From JBFMFH01 sp964481395 (GTDB lineage Bacteria > Acidobacteriota > Vicinamibacteria > Vicinamibacterales > JAKQTR01): a DNA stretch of 50,049 nt. Numbering within the stretch: the stretch's first letter is position 1; every line of letters begins with the position of its first letter. The notes under the pieces are model-generated. The model saw nothing but the letters and a program-made list of their open reading frames with translations. It was not told the DNA's origin and ran no database searches. Shown here one piece after another: positions 33,097 to 42,089 of this stretch. The position numbers and the translations under genes were made by a program. The stretch is from contig CAYZYG010000026.1 of assembly GCA_964481395.1 (NCBI GenBank), positions 1 through 50,049 on the forward strand, given 5' to 3'.

Positions 33097-33118
33097 ATAG
33101 TAGACAGTGGACGGTAGG
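33091..33118. repeat. Heptamer array, CAGTAGA type
   Basis: Units CAGTAGA, TAGTAGA, CAGTGGA, CGGTAGG. The first unit contains the permease stop codon. Confidence 0.75.
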
Positions 33119-33303
33119 CGGAAGGCCGAAAACCGCGCAGCGCCGCCGGACCGCGCCAACGGACACGTACACCGCCCGTCAGTCGAGCGAGGCAGGCACA
33201 CGCGTTCGGCGCCGGGAGACGACCGCCTGCGCGCCAGATGCGTCTAAGGGAAAGACGGAGCGATAGGTGTCCCGATTCAAGGCACTCCAGGCCCGAACGT
33301 CGG

Positions 33304-33312
33304 TGGTAGAAT
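33304..33312 (+). promoter_or_regulatory. Candidate extended -10 of the pilin gene
   Basis: TGGTAGAAT: a TGN extension followed by TAGAAT, 17 bases before the pilin start. No clear -35 and no sigma-54 GG/GC pair was seen. Confidence 0.3.
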
Positions 33313-33328
33313 CGGCGCGAGAACAGCC

Positions 33329-33856
33329 ATGAAGAACAACGAAGGCTTCACGCTCATCGAGCTGCTGATCGTCGTCGCGATCATCGGCATCATCGCGGCC
33401 ATCGCCGTGCCCGGCCTGCTGCGCGCCCGCCAGTCTGGCAACGAGGCGTCGGCGATGGGATCGCTGCGTGCGATCAACAGCGCGCAGTCGATCTACGCCG
33501 CCAGTTGCGGCAACGGCTTCTACTCGCCGTCGCTCAGCAACCTGGGCACCGCGCCCGCTGGAGGCACGGCCTTCGTCAGTCCGGATCTGAGTACCGGCGA
33601 CACGGTGATCAAGAGCGGCTACTCGGTGACGATGGGCAGTTCGGCGGGAGTCGCGGCCGACGCGCCCGCATCCTGCAACGGGCTGGCTGCGGGCGGTGTG
33701 GTCCAGGGCTACAACGCGACCGCCACCCCGACCGCCGGCGGCGGCACGCGCGCGTTCGGCACGAACACCACCGGCACGATCTTCCAGGCCGTGCAGCAGG
33801 CCGCGCTCGCGATGACCGATACGACCGCGCCGGCCGGCGCCCAGCCGATTCAGTAG
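33329..33856 (+). CDS. pilA: Type IV pilin (PilA-like)
   Basis: A 175-residue prepilin. It has a short leader MKNNEG and prepilin peptidase cleavage between Gly6 and Phe7 (EG-FTLIELLIVVAIIGII), with Glu at position 5 of the mature protein (Glu11) as required for assembly. The hydrophobic N-terminal helix continues to about residue 35 (LLRARQSGNEASAMGSLRAI). The globular part is Gly/Ala/Thr-rich, with Cys60 and Cys116 as a possible disulfide pair. No other pilus assembly gene lies in the window, so whether it is a major or minor pilin is open. A hairpin follows the stop. Confidence 0.88.
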   Translation: MKNNEGFTLIELLIVVAIIGIIAAIAVPGLLRARQSGNEASAMGSLRAINSAQSIYAASCGNGFYSPSLSNLGTAPAGGTAFVSPDLSTGDTVIKSGYSVTMGSSAGVAADAPASCNGLAAGGVVQGYNATATPTAGGGTRAFGTNTTGTIFQAVQQAALAMTDTTAPAGAQPIQ

Positions 33857-33868
33857 CGCGGACGAGAA

Positions 33869-33892
33869 GAGGCCCGTTTTCACGCGGGTCTC
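33869..33892 (+). terminator. Hairpin after the pilin gene
   Basis: GAGGCCCG / CGGGTCTC, 8 bp with one G-T pair and an 8-base loop starting TTTT, 13 bases after the stop, followed by a pyrimidine-rich tail. Outer bases GACGAGA / TCTCGTC can extend an alternative stem. Confidence 0.45.
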
Positions 33893-33973
33893 GTCCTGTC
33901 TTCCTCAGTGTTTCGCCGGCGTCCGCCGAACGCATCCTGCCGCATCCGTCAGGGGCGGCTCGCCCATTCTTTC

Positions 33974-34015
33974 TCCTGATTCCTGACTCCTGGATTCCGA
34001 TCCCGGTCCCGGCGA
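33974..34015. repeat. Heptamer array, TCCTGAT type
   Basis: Units TCCTGAT, TCCTGAC, TCCTGGA, TTCCGAT, CCCGGTC, CCGGCGA. It ends 16 bases from the stop of the FAD-subunit gene. Confidence 0.75.
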
Positions 34016-34031
34016 GGATCGCCCTGCCGCG

Positions 34032-34849
34032 CTACTGCGTCTCCGTCCAGAACTGCGCGAGCAGGTTGGCTGACACGGCGCGACGGTATGCTGCGGTTGA
34101 CCGGATGTCGTCGATCGGGCTGATCTCGTCCTGCAGCACGCGTTGGGCTTCCGCGACCGTCCCGCCGGCGGCCAGCACGTCCTCCGTGCGCGGGACGCGG
34201 ACCACCGTCGGGGCCACGCTGCCCAGGGCGATTCGGGGCCGGCCATCCCGCACGGCCGCCATCACGACTTTCGAGATCGACTGGGCGGCGCGCGTGCCGA
34301 CCTTGCGGAACCACTGGCGGCCGAAGGCCGGCGGGATTTCGACCGCGGTGATGAGTTCATCGGGCCTCATCACGCTCGCGCGGTATCCCGTGTAGAAGGA
34401 CCCGAACGGGACCCTGCGGGCCCAGTCGGCGCTCCGCAGTTCCACCAGCGCGTCCATCGCGGCGAGCACGGGCAGCGTGTCGCCGGCGGGGGAGCCGTTG
34501 GCGATGTTGCCGCCGATGGTGCCACGGTTCTGGATCTGCACCGCCCCGATCTCTCGCGACGCGGCCGCGAGCATGGGCGCGCGCCGCCGGACGAGCGGCG
34601 ACCTGATGATGTCCCGATACGTGGTCAGGGATCCGATGCGCAGACGGCCCTCGGCGAGACGGATGCCGCGCAGCTCGTCGAGGTGCCAGATATTCAGGAA
34701 CCGGGTCGCGCGGAGCGTGCCGAAGTTCAGCCCGACGTAGAGATCCGTGCACCCGGCCATCGGGACGAGCGGCGCCTCATCCCGGAGCAGGCGCAGCGCC
34801 TCGCGCAGCGAGCGCGGCTGCCGCATCTCGAGCGCGGAGATCGCCGTCC

Positions 34850-34853
<4 letters not shown>
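34032..34853 (-). CDS. Molybdenum hydroxylase FAD-binding subunit (XdhB/CoxM-like)
   Basis: A 273-residue flavoprotein subunit of a xanthine dehydrogenase-family enzyme. FAD-binding stretches are MAGCTDLYVGLNFG (about 32-45) and QNRGTIGGNIANGSPAGDTLP (about 108-128), which form the two pyrophosphate loops. A C-terminal CODH-flavoprotein domain follows (ISKVVMAAVRDGRPRIALGSVAPTVVR). Electrons would pass from the molybdenum site through the 2Fe-2S subunit to this FAD. The start at 34853 overlaps the stop of the 2Fe-2S gene by four bases. It is last in the three-gene operon. No CoxF/XdhC-type maturation factor is seen downstream. Confidence 0.88.
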
Positions 34854-35358
<505 letters not shown>

Positions 35359-35362
<4 letters not shown>

Positions 35363-37668
35363 GAGCGAACCCGTGGGCGAGGGGGAACGCGGGACCTGGA
35401 TCTCGAGGCCGGCCCTTCAGGGCTGGCTTCTGCGCTGGGGCTGGAGCCCCGGCCTCCAGCAGACTCTGCCCGCGGCGAGGCGACCAACAGTCCACGCCTC
35501 CTTCTCTCTCGGGGACTCGGAATTGGGCTGCGTGGACGGGCGGAACCGATCCCCGGTCCCCGGTCCCCGGCCCCCGCCTCGAAGATCCGCTCCGGCGTCG
35601 CCGGGATCTCCCGCACGTCGAACCCCGCGTGGCGGATGGCGTTGACCACAGCCGGCGCCACGCCGTCGATGGGCATCTCGCCGATGCCCTTGGCGCCGAA
35701 CGGACCGTGCGCGTAAGGCCGTTCGAGCACGACGACGTCCATCGGCGGCGTGTCCATGGTGGTCGGCACGATGTAGTTCGTCAACTGGGCGTTCGCCATG
35801 GCGCCGTCCCGCATGGCGACCTCCTCGAGCAGCGCATACCCGAGGCCCTGTGCCGTGCCGCCCTCGATCTGGCCTCGCAGGCCCTCGGGGAAGATGGCCC
35901 CCCCGACGTCCTGCACGGCCGTCACCCGGACCGGCCTCGGCTCGAACGTGACCGGATCGATCTCGACCTCGACCACGTCACAGCCCCATCCGTACGTGCC
36001 GTACGCCGCGCCGCGGTACGTGTCGTCGTCCCACTCGAGGCCCGGCGGCGGCTCGTACTGTTTCGTGACGACGAGCGGTCCGTGGCGGCGGAGGTACTCA
36101 CGAGGCTCGACACCGCGGAGTCTCACGCGCACCTCACGCGCGCAGGATTCGAGCAGTTTGCCGACGACCATCGTCGTCCGCGAGGCCACCGTCGGCCCGC
36201 TGTCGGGCACCCGCGCCGTATCGGGCACGGCCACCTCGACGCGGTCGATGGACCAGCCGAGGGCTCGCGCGACAATTCGGGCGTGCGCCGTCCGCTGTCC
36301 CTGGCCGATCTCCGTGCTGGCGGCCAGGATGCGCACGCCGCCCGGGGTGAGTTCGAGCGACGCTTTTGAGGCCAGTTTGACCTCGCCGCTGCCGGTGAAT
36401 CCCGCGCCGTGGAAGAAGAGCGACAACCCGATGCCCTTGCCCGTTCCGGCGTAGGCCCGGCGTTTGCGGCGGAACCCGCTCCGCCGGACGGCCTCGCGGA
36501 GCGCCTGCAGGGCGCTCGCGTCGCGGCCGAGCACCTGGCCGGTGGCCGTCTCGTCTCCAGGCCGCAGCGCGTTCACCTCGCGCAGGCGCACGGGGTCCAT
36601 GCCGATCGTCTCGGCGATTCGGTCCATGTGGACCTCCGCGGCGAACAGGGTCTGGGGCGCGCCGAATCCTCGAAACGCTCCGTTCGGCGGCGTGTTGGTC
36701 ATGACGACACGACCGTCCACGCGGACGTCCGGGCACCGGTAGGGTCCGGTGGCGTGCAGGCAGCCTCGCGACAGCACAACCGGGCTCAGCGTGCAGTACG
36801 CGCCGCCGTCGAGCAGCACGTCGATCTCCATGGCCGTGATTCGCCCGTCGCGCATCACTCCGGTCCGGTGCCGCACCACGGATGGATGCCGCTTGGTCGT
36901 GGCCAGCATGTCCTCGGACCGGTCGTAGACGAGTTTGACCGGGCGCCCGGACTTCAGGGCCAGCAGGCAGGCGTGGCCGGCGATCATCGACGGGTACTCC
37001 TCCTTGCCGCCGAACCCGCCGCCGGTTTCGACCTGGACCACGCGCACGCGATCCGCCGACATGCCCAGGAGGACGCAGAGCGCCCGGTGCGCGTAGTACG
37101 GGCACTGCATGGACCCGTAGACGGTTACGCCGCCGTCCCCGGGGACGGCGAGCATGCCGTTGGGTTCGATGTAGACGTGCTCCTGATGTCCCGTCCGGTA
37201 CTCGCCCTCGACGACGACGTCCGCGCGGCGGACGCCGCGCTCCACATCGCCCTTCGCGATGGCCACGTGCTTGAAGACCTCCGGCGAGCGGAGGGGGTCG
37301 AGCACCGGATCGAGCGGGCGGTAGTCGATGCGGACCGTCGCCTGGCGCAGCCGGTCAGGATCCTCGTGGGCCAGCAGCAGGATCGGTTCGGCCACGTGGT
37401 TGACGATGCCGTCGGCGAGACACGGCTGATCGTCGGCGATGGCCGCGATGACGTTGCGCCCGGGGATGTCGCGGGCGTCGACGACTGTGAAGCCGCCGCG
37501 GTCGAAGTCGAGCCGGACGCGCCCGACCTCGCCCCGGGCCGCCGTCGAGCGGACGGTGCGGCCATGGAGCATGCCGGGCCACCGGAGGTCGTCGACGTAT
37601 CGGGCCGAGCCGGCGGCCTTGGCCGCTCCGTCCGTTCGCACGATCCCCCGGCCTGTCAGGCGGCTCAT
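35359..37668 (-). CDS. Molybdenum hydroxylase large subunit (XdhA-like) with repeat-derived tail
   Basis: A 769-residue molybdopterin cytosine/adenine dinucleotide-type subunit. Landmarks are GGGFGGKEEYP, the active-site loop AFRGFGAPQ (xanthine dehydrogenase-like; the carbon monoxide dehydrogenase AYRCSFR loop is absent), STEIGQGQRT, and the catalytic Glu in GAKGIGEMP. It is therefore a purine or other N-heterocycle/aldehyde hydroxylase, not a CO dehydrogenase; the exact substrate is unknown. The conserved protein ends near ERIFEA (about residue 692). The last ~75 residues are low-complexity and encoded by a heptamer array and a stem-loop repeat, yet the frame still ends in an ATGA overlap with the 2Fe-2S gene. 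Gene order is Mo, 2Fe-2S, FAD. Confidence 0.9.
35406..35457. repeat. Stem-loop repeat inside the large-subunit gene end
   Basis: GAGGCCGG / CCGGCCTC arms (35406-35413, 35450-35457) enclose GGGGCTGGAGCCCC. It is related in sequence to the intergenic stem-loop at 37719-37777 and codes for part of the low-complexity tail. Confidence 0.6.
35548..35576. repeat. Heptamer array, GGTCCCC type, inside the large-subunit gene end
   Basis: Units GATCCCC, GGTCCCC, GGTCCCC, GGCCCCC. It directly follows the last conserved codons (ERIFEA) of the large subunit. Confidence 0.8.
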
Positions 37669-37718
37669 CTGTGACCCTCATCTGTGATCCGTCTCGGATT
37701 CGCGTGCGCGCCCGTCCG

Positions 37719-37777
37719 CTGGAGGCCGGAGCTTTCAGCCCCGGCGGACCTGCCGGCCCTAAAGGGCCGGCCTCCAG
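37719..37777. repeat. REP-like intergenic stem-loop
   Basis: CTGGAGGCCGG (37719-37729) and its perfect complement (37767-37777) enclose a second palindrome, CCGGCCCTAAAGGGCCGG (37753-37770). It lies in the divergent spacer between the molybdenum hydroxylase operon and uvrA. A partial relative sits at 35406-35457, so this is probably a dispersed extragenic repeat. A short GACTCCC pair follows at 37783-37796. Confidence 0.7.
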
Positions 37778-37928
37778 ATCGCGACTCCCGACTCCCGTCG
37801 GATCACACCCCCGTCCACCCCGGCCGCAGGCCCAAGCGCTCTCAGGCCGAGCGCCCGGATTATACCTCTCCGCGTGGTAAGATCACGTTTTGGTCCCGGG
37901 CCGAAGGACCGCGCAGAGCAGAGAGGGC

Positions 37929-40805
37929 ATGAGCCGACGCTGGATTGCCGTTCGTGGCGCGCGGGTGCACAACCTGCGGAACATCGACGTGGACATCCCG
38001 CGCGACCGCCTGGTGGTCGTGACCGGGCTGTCGGGGTCGGGCAAGTCCTCTCTCGCCTTCGACACGGTCTATGCCGAGGGGCAGCGCCGCTACGTGGAGT
38101 CGCTGTCGGCCTACGCGCGGCAGTTCCTCGAGCGGATGGAGAAGCCCGACGTCGATTCGATCGACGGCCTGTCGCCCGCCCTCTCCATCGAGCAGAAGAC
38201 GACGGCGTCGAATCCCAGGTCGACGGTCGGCACCGTGACCGAGATCTACGACTACCTCCGGCTGCTGTTCGCCAACATCGGCGTCGCGCATTGCCCGAGT
38301 TGCGGCCGATCGATCACGTCGCAGACGCTCGACCAGATCCTCGATCAGGTCCTGACGTGTCCGTCGGACAGCCGCATCAACATTCTCGCGCCCGTCGTCC
38401 GCGGCCGGAAGGGCGAGTTCAAGAAAGACCTCGCGGCGTGGCGGCAGAAGGGCTTCCTGAAGGCACGCATTGACGGCGAAGTGCGCGCGCTGGAAGAAGA
38501 TGTCCGGCTCGACCGGCGGCGGAACCACACGATCGACATTCTCGTGGATCGGGTGCTGGTCAGGCCTGGCATCGAGCGCCGATTGCGCGAGTCGATCGAA
38601 ATCGCCCTCGGCCTCGCGGAGGACGTCGTCGTCGTGAACACGCTCGACGGGGGCGACCGCCTGTTCTCGCGCCGCCTGGCGTGTCCGACATGCGGGCTGA
38701 GCATCCCGGAACTCTCGCCGCGCGCCTTCTCGTTCAACTCCCCGCACGGCGGGTGTCCCGACTGCCAGGGCCTGGGAGCGCTTTGGGACTTCGATCCCGC
38801 GCGCGTGGTTCCGGATCCGTCGAAGTCGCTGCTTGACGGGGCTGTCGCGCCCTGGGCCCGTGGCGACAAACGCCTGGTGCGCGAGGCGGTGACGGCCATC
38901 GGGACCTTCTACGGGATCGACGTGACCGTCCCGTTCGAACGGCTGCCCCGCAAGGCACGGGACCTGGTGCTCTACGGACCAGGCGCTGCTGCCAGGAGCA
39001 ACGGCGCTCCGCCCGCGAAGGTGGCCGGGGCCAGCCGTGCGGCTTCGAAACGGGATCCGTGGGGCCGGGATTTCGAGGGTGTCGTCCCGAACCTCCGGCG
39101 CCGCTACGCGAGCGCCACCTGGGTGGATCAGCTGGACCTGGAATCGTACCGGTCGCTGCGCCCCTGCGAGGGCTGCGGTGGCGAACGGCTCCGTCCCGAG
39201 AGCCGGGCCGTCCTGGTGAAGGGACGGTCGATCAGCGGCTACGTGGCCATGCCGGTGTCCGACGCCCTGCGTGAGTTCGAGGCGATGACGCTCACGGACC
39301 GGGAAGAACTCATCGCGGGACGCATCCGGCGCGAGATCGTCGAGCGCCTCCGCTTCCTGGCCGATGTGGGCGTGGGCTACCTGACGCTGGGACGAGGGGC
39401 GGCGACCCTGTCGGGCGGCGAGGGCCAGCGGATCCGCCTGGCGACGCAAATCGGGGCCAATCTGCGCGGCGTGCTCTACGTGCTCGACGAGCCGTCGATC
39501 GGACTGCACCAGCGCGACAACCGGCGGCTGCTGCAGACGCTGAAACGGCTGCGCGACCTCGGCAACACGGTCATCGTCGTCGAGCACGATGAAGAGACGA
39601 TCCGGTCGGCCGACTACCTGATCGACCTCGGCCCGGGGGCGGGCGAGCACGGCGGCCACGTCATCTTCCAGGGCACGCCGGCGGAGCTCCTGCGCGGCGA
39701 CAAGGCTTCGCTCACCGGCGAGTACCTGCGCGGCGAGCGTTCCATCGATGTGCCGGCGTCCAGGCGGCAGGCGCTGCGCGGGGAGTTGATCATCCGCGGC
39801 GCGGCGGCGCACAACCTGAAGCGCATCGACGTGCGGATCCCGCTCGGCCTGCTCACAGCGGTCACCGGGGTCAGCGGGTCCGGAAAATCGACGCTGGTTA
39901 ATGACATCCTCTACCGCGCGCTCGCACGCCAGCTCTACCGCGCAAGCGACGAACCGGGCGCTCATGACGGCATCGAGGGGATCGAGCTGATTGACAAGGT
40001 GATCGAGATCGATCAGAGCCCGATCGGCCGCACGCCCCGGTCGAATCCGGCGACGTACACCGGCCTGTTCACCTTCATCCGCGAACTGTTCGCGTGGCTG
40101 CCCGACGCGAAGGCGCGGGGGTTCAAGCCCGGGCGGTTCTCGTTCAACGTGAAGGGCGGGCGCTGCGAGACGTGCCAAGGGGACGGCGTCATCGCGATCG
40201 AGATGCACTTCCTGCCGAACGTCTACGTCACCTGTGAAGAGTGCAAGGGACGCCGATACAACCGGGAGACGCTCGACATCAAGTACCGGGGGCGGTCGAT
40301 CGCGGACGTGCTCGACCTGTCCGTCGATCAGGCACGGCCGCTGCTCGAGAACTTCCCGCCCATCGCGAACAAGCTCCGGACCCTGCAGGACGTCGGCCTC
40401 GGCTACATCAAGCTGGGGCAGTCGGCTACGACATTGAGCGGGGGAGAAGCGCAGCGCGTGAAGCTCGCAAAGGAGCTGTCGAAGCGCGGCACGGGACGAA
40501 CCCTGTACATCCTCGACGAGCCGACCACCGGGCTGCACTTCGAGGACGTCCGACGCCTCCTCGACGTGCTGAACAAGCTCGTCGATCAGGGCAATACCGT
40601 CGTCGTCATCGAGCACAACCTCGACGTGGTCAAGACCGCCGATCACCTGATCGACCTCGGGCCCGAGGGGGGGGACGCCGGCGGCCGAATCGTGGCAGAA
40701 GGCACACCCGAGGCCGTCGCCACGGCTGCGGCTTCCCACACCGGCCGGGTGTTGGCCGCTGCGCTGGCGGCCCAGGGGCGTCGGCTTCAGGCGGAGGCCA
40801 GTTGA
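37929..40805 (+). CDS. uvrA: Excinuclease ABC subunit A
   Basis: A 958-residue UvrA. The start at 37929 gives the usual N-terminus (RWIAVRGARVHNLRNIDVDIP); the longer frame adds only polar residues. Both ATPase halves are complete: Walker A GLSGSGKSS and GVSGSGKST, signatures LSGGEGQR and LSGGEAQR, Walker B VLYVLDEPSIGL and LYILDEPTTGL. Zinc motifs include CPTCG...GCPDCQG and CETCQG...CEECKG. A variable linker near residue 360 (SNGAPPAKVAGASRAASKRD) is typical of length differences in the insertion region. UvrA dimers detect helix-distorting lesions and load UvrB. uvrB is not in the window. A weak extended -10 (TGGTAAGAT, 37875-37883) lies upstream. Confidence 0.95.
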   Translation: MSRRWIAVRGARVHNLRNIDVDIPRDRLVVVTGLSGSGKSSLAFDTVYAEGQRRYVESLSAYARQFLERMEKPDVDSIDGLSPALSIEQKTTASNPRSTVGTVTEIYDYLRLLFANIGVAHCPSCGRSITSQTLDQILDQVLTCPSDSRINILAPVVRGRKGEFKKDLAAWRQKGFLKARIDGEVRALEEDVRLDRRRNHTIDILVDRVLVRPGIERRLRESIEIALGLAEDVVVVNTLDGGDRLFSRRLACPTCGLSIPELSPRAFSFNSPHGGCPDCQGLGALWDFDPARVVPDPSKSLLDGAVAPWARGDKRLVREAVTAIGTFYGIDVTVPFERLPRKARDLVLYGPGAAARSNGAPPAKVAGASRAASKRDPWGRDFEGVVPNLRRRYASATWVDQLDLESYRSLRPCEGCGGERLRPESRAVLVKGRSISGYVAMPVSDALREFEAMTLTDREELIAGRIRREIVERLRFLADVGVGYLTLGRGAATLSGGEGQRIRLATQIGANLRGVLYVLDEPSIGLHQRDNRRLLQTLKRLRDLGNTVIVVEHDEETIRSADYLIDLGPGAGEHGGHVIFQGTPAELLRGDKASLTGEYLRGERSIDVPASRRQALRGELIIRGAAAHNLKRIDVRIPLGLLTAVTGVSGSGKSTLVNDILYRALARQLYRASDEPGAHDGIEGIELIDKVIEIDQSPIGRTPRSNPATYTGLFTFIRELFAWLPDAKARGFKPGRFSFNVKGGRCETCQGDGVIAIEMHFLPNVYVTCEECKGRRYNRETLDIKYRGRSIADVLDLSVDQARPLLENFPPIANKLRTLQDVGLGYIKLGQSATTLSGGEAQRVKLAKELSKRGTGRTLYILDEPTTGLHFEDVRRLLDVLNKLVDQGNTVVVIEHNLDVVKTADHLIDLGPEGGDAGGRIVAEGTPEAVATAAASHTGRVLAAALAAQGRRLQAEAS

Positions 40806-41025
40806 GCCGGAATCCTCAGGGGTGTGTCGGTGTGACTACAGGTCGAGGTTGTTCGCCCGTGTCAGGAAAGGCACACTCGGTCTTCACCGATGGATGTCCG
40901 ACAGCCGTCATGTCTCGTAAGATGTTGATGATAAATCGCTTGTATCGTTGCAGTTGGTTCGGGGGGTCCGGTATGGCCTTTGCTTGGGTACTCGCGGTCC
41001 CAACCCAGCGGACCATCGGAGCCTC

Positions 41026-41925
41026 ATGACCGTTCAGCGGACACTCAGACGACCCGTGACCTGTGCCGGCATCGGTCTGCACTCAGGCACCAAAGTCAAC
41101 CTGACGCTCAGACCGGCTCCAGCCGACTCCGGCGTCCGCTTCCTGCGCACGGATCTCGGCGTCGATATTCCAGCCACGGTTCCCTTCGTGTCCGGGACGT
41201 ATCATGCGACGGGACTCCGGCGGGAGGGCGCAACCGTCGAGACCGTCGAGCACCTCATGGCGGCGCTGAGCAGCCTGGGCATCGACAACGTCACGGTCGA
41301 ACTGGACCATCCGGAAGTGCCTATCATGGACGGGAGCGCGGCCCCGTTCGTGTACCTCGTCCAGGAGGCCGGCGTGAAGACGCTGGGCGCGCCGCGGCGA
41401 TACCTGAAGGTCCTGCGGCCGATTTCGCTCTCCCGCGGCGACAAGATGATGGCGCTCTACCCGTCGGACCACTTCAAGGTGAGCTACACCATCAGCTTCG
41501 ATCACCCGCTGCTGCGTCACCAGGCGCAGACGATGCGCGTGAGCGAGACGTCGTTCGTGGACGAGATTGCGCCGGCACGGACGTTCGGATTTCTGCACGA
41601 GGTCGAGAAGCTGCGGCAGTTGGGCCTGACCTTGGGCGGGTCGCTCGAGAACGCCATCGTCCTCAGCGAGACGGGCGTGCTCAACAATCCCCTCCGCTTC
41701 GACGACGAGTTCGTGCGCCACAAGATTCTCGACGCGATCGGCGACCTGTCGCTGGTCGGCTACCCGATCATCGGGCACCTGGTAGCCCATCGGGCCGGCC
41801 ACGCGCTCCACACCGCGTTCGCCCAGCAGATGCTGAGCGAGCCCGACGCGTGGACGCTGGTCGAACTGGAACCTGAGCCGACGACGGCCGGCGCACCCGC
41901 GGCCGTCCCGGTGAAAGCGAGCTGA
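41026..41925 (+). CDS. lpxC: UDP-3-O-acyl-N-acetylglucosamine deacetylase
   Basis: A 299-residue LpxC, the committed step of lipid A synthesis. The start at 41026 has GGAG five bases upstream. Zinc ligands are His76 (VEHLMAAL), His232 and Asp236 (VRHKILDAIGDL). The general acid/base His259 is in HRAGHALH. The N-terminus QRTLRRPVTCAGIGLHSG is standard. It proves an outer membrane with lipid A. Unlike in gammaproteobacteria it stands alone, without fts or lpx neighbours. A 220-base spacer from uvrA contains an AT-rich patch (40915-40950) that may hold its promoter. A textbook hairpin follows. Confidence 0.95.
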   Translation: MTVQRTLRRPVTCAGIGLHSGTKVNLTLRPAPADSGVRFLRTDLGVDIPATVPFVSGTYHATGLRREGATVETVEHLMAALSSLGIDNVTVELDHPEVPIMDGSAAPFVYLVQEAGVKTLGAPRRYLKVLRPISLSRGDKMMALYPSDHFKVSYTISFDHPLLRHQAQTMRVSETSFVDEIAPARTFGFLHEVEKLRQLGLTLGGSLENAIVLSETGVLNNPLRFDDEFVRHKILDAIGDLSLVGYPIIGHLVAHRAGHALHTAFAQQMLSEPDAWTLVELEPEPTTAGAPAAVPVKAS

Positions 41926-41962
41926 CGACAACCCTCCTCCACCTCCCTGCGGTTGTTGTTGA

Positions 41963-41990
41963 AAGGGCCGCGTGAGCAGACGCGGCCCTT
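41963..41990 (+). terminator. Terminator hairpin of lpxC
   Basis: A perfect 11-bp stem (AAGGGCCGCGT and complement) with a 6-base loop, followed by GCTTTG, 37 bases after the lpxC stop. It is the clearest terminator-like element in the window. Confidence 0.65.
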
Positions 41991-42002
41991 GCTTTGTACC
42001 GC

Positions 42003-42069
42003 GGCCAATCACTCCCGGAGTGATTCCGGGGCCGGCGGATCGCGAAAATCACTCCGGGAGTGATTGGCC
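42003..42069. repeat. Nested palindrome between convergent genes
   Basis: Two 23-base arms (42003-42025 and 42047-42069) are perfect inverted copies around a 21-base spacer. Each arm holds a 19-base quasi-palindrome AATCACTCC-N-GGAGTGATT. It lies between lpxC and the radical SAM gene, which converge. It could be a bidirectional terminator, a protein-binding site or a dispersed repeat. Confidence 0.75.
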
Positions 42070-42089
42070 CGCAGGCGGCATCGCGGCGG

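Noticed and set aside
37860..40739. A 959-codon minus-strand frame opposite uvrA
   Set aside because: No recognisable motif, whereas the plus strand encodes all UvrA motifs.
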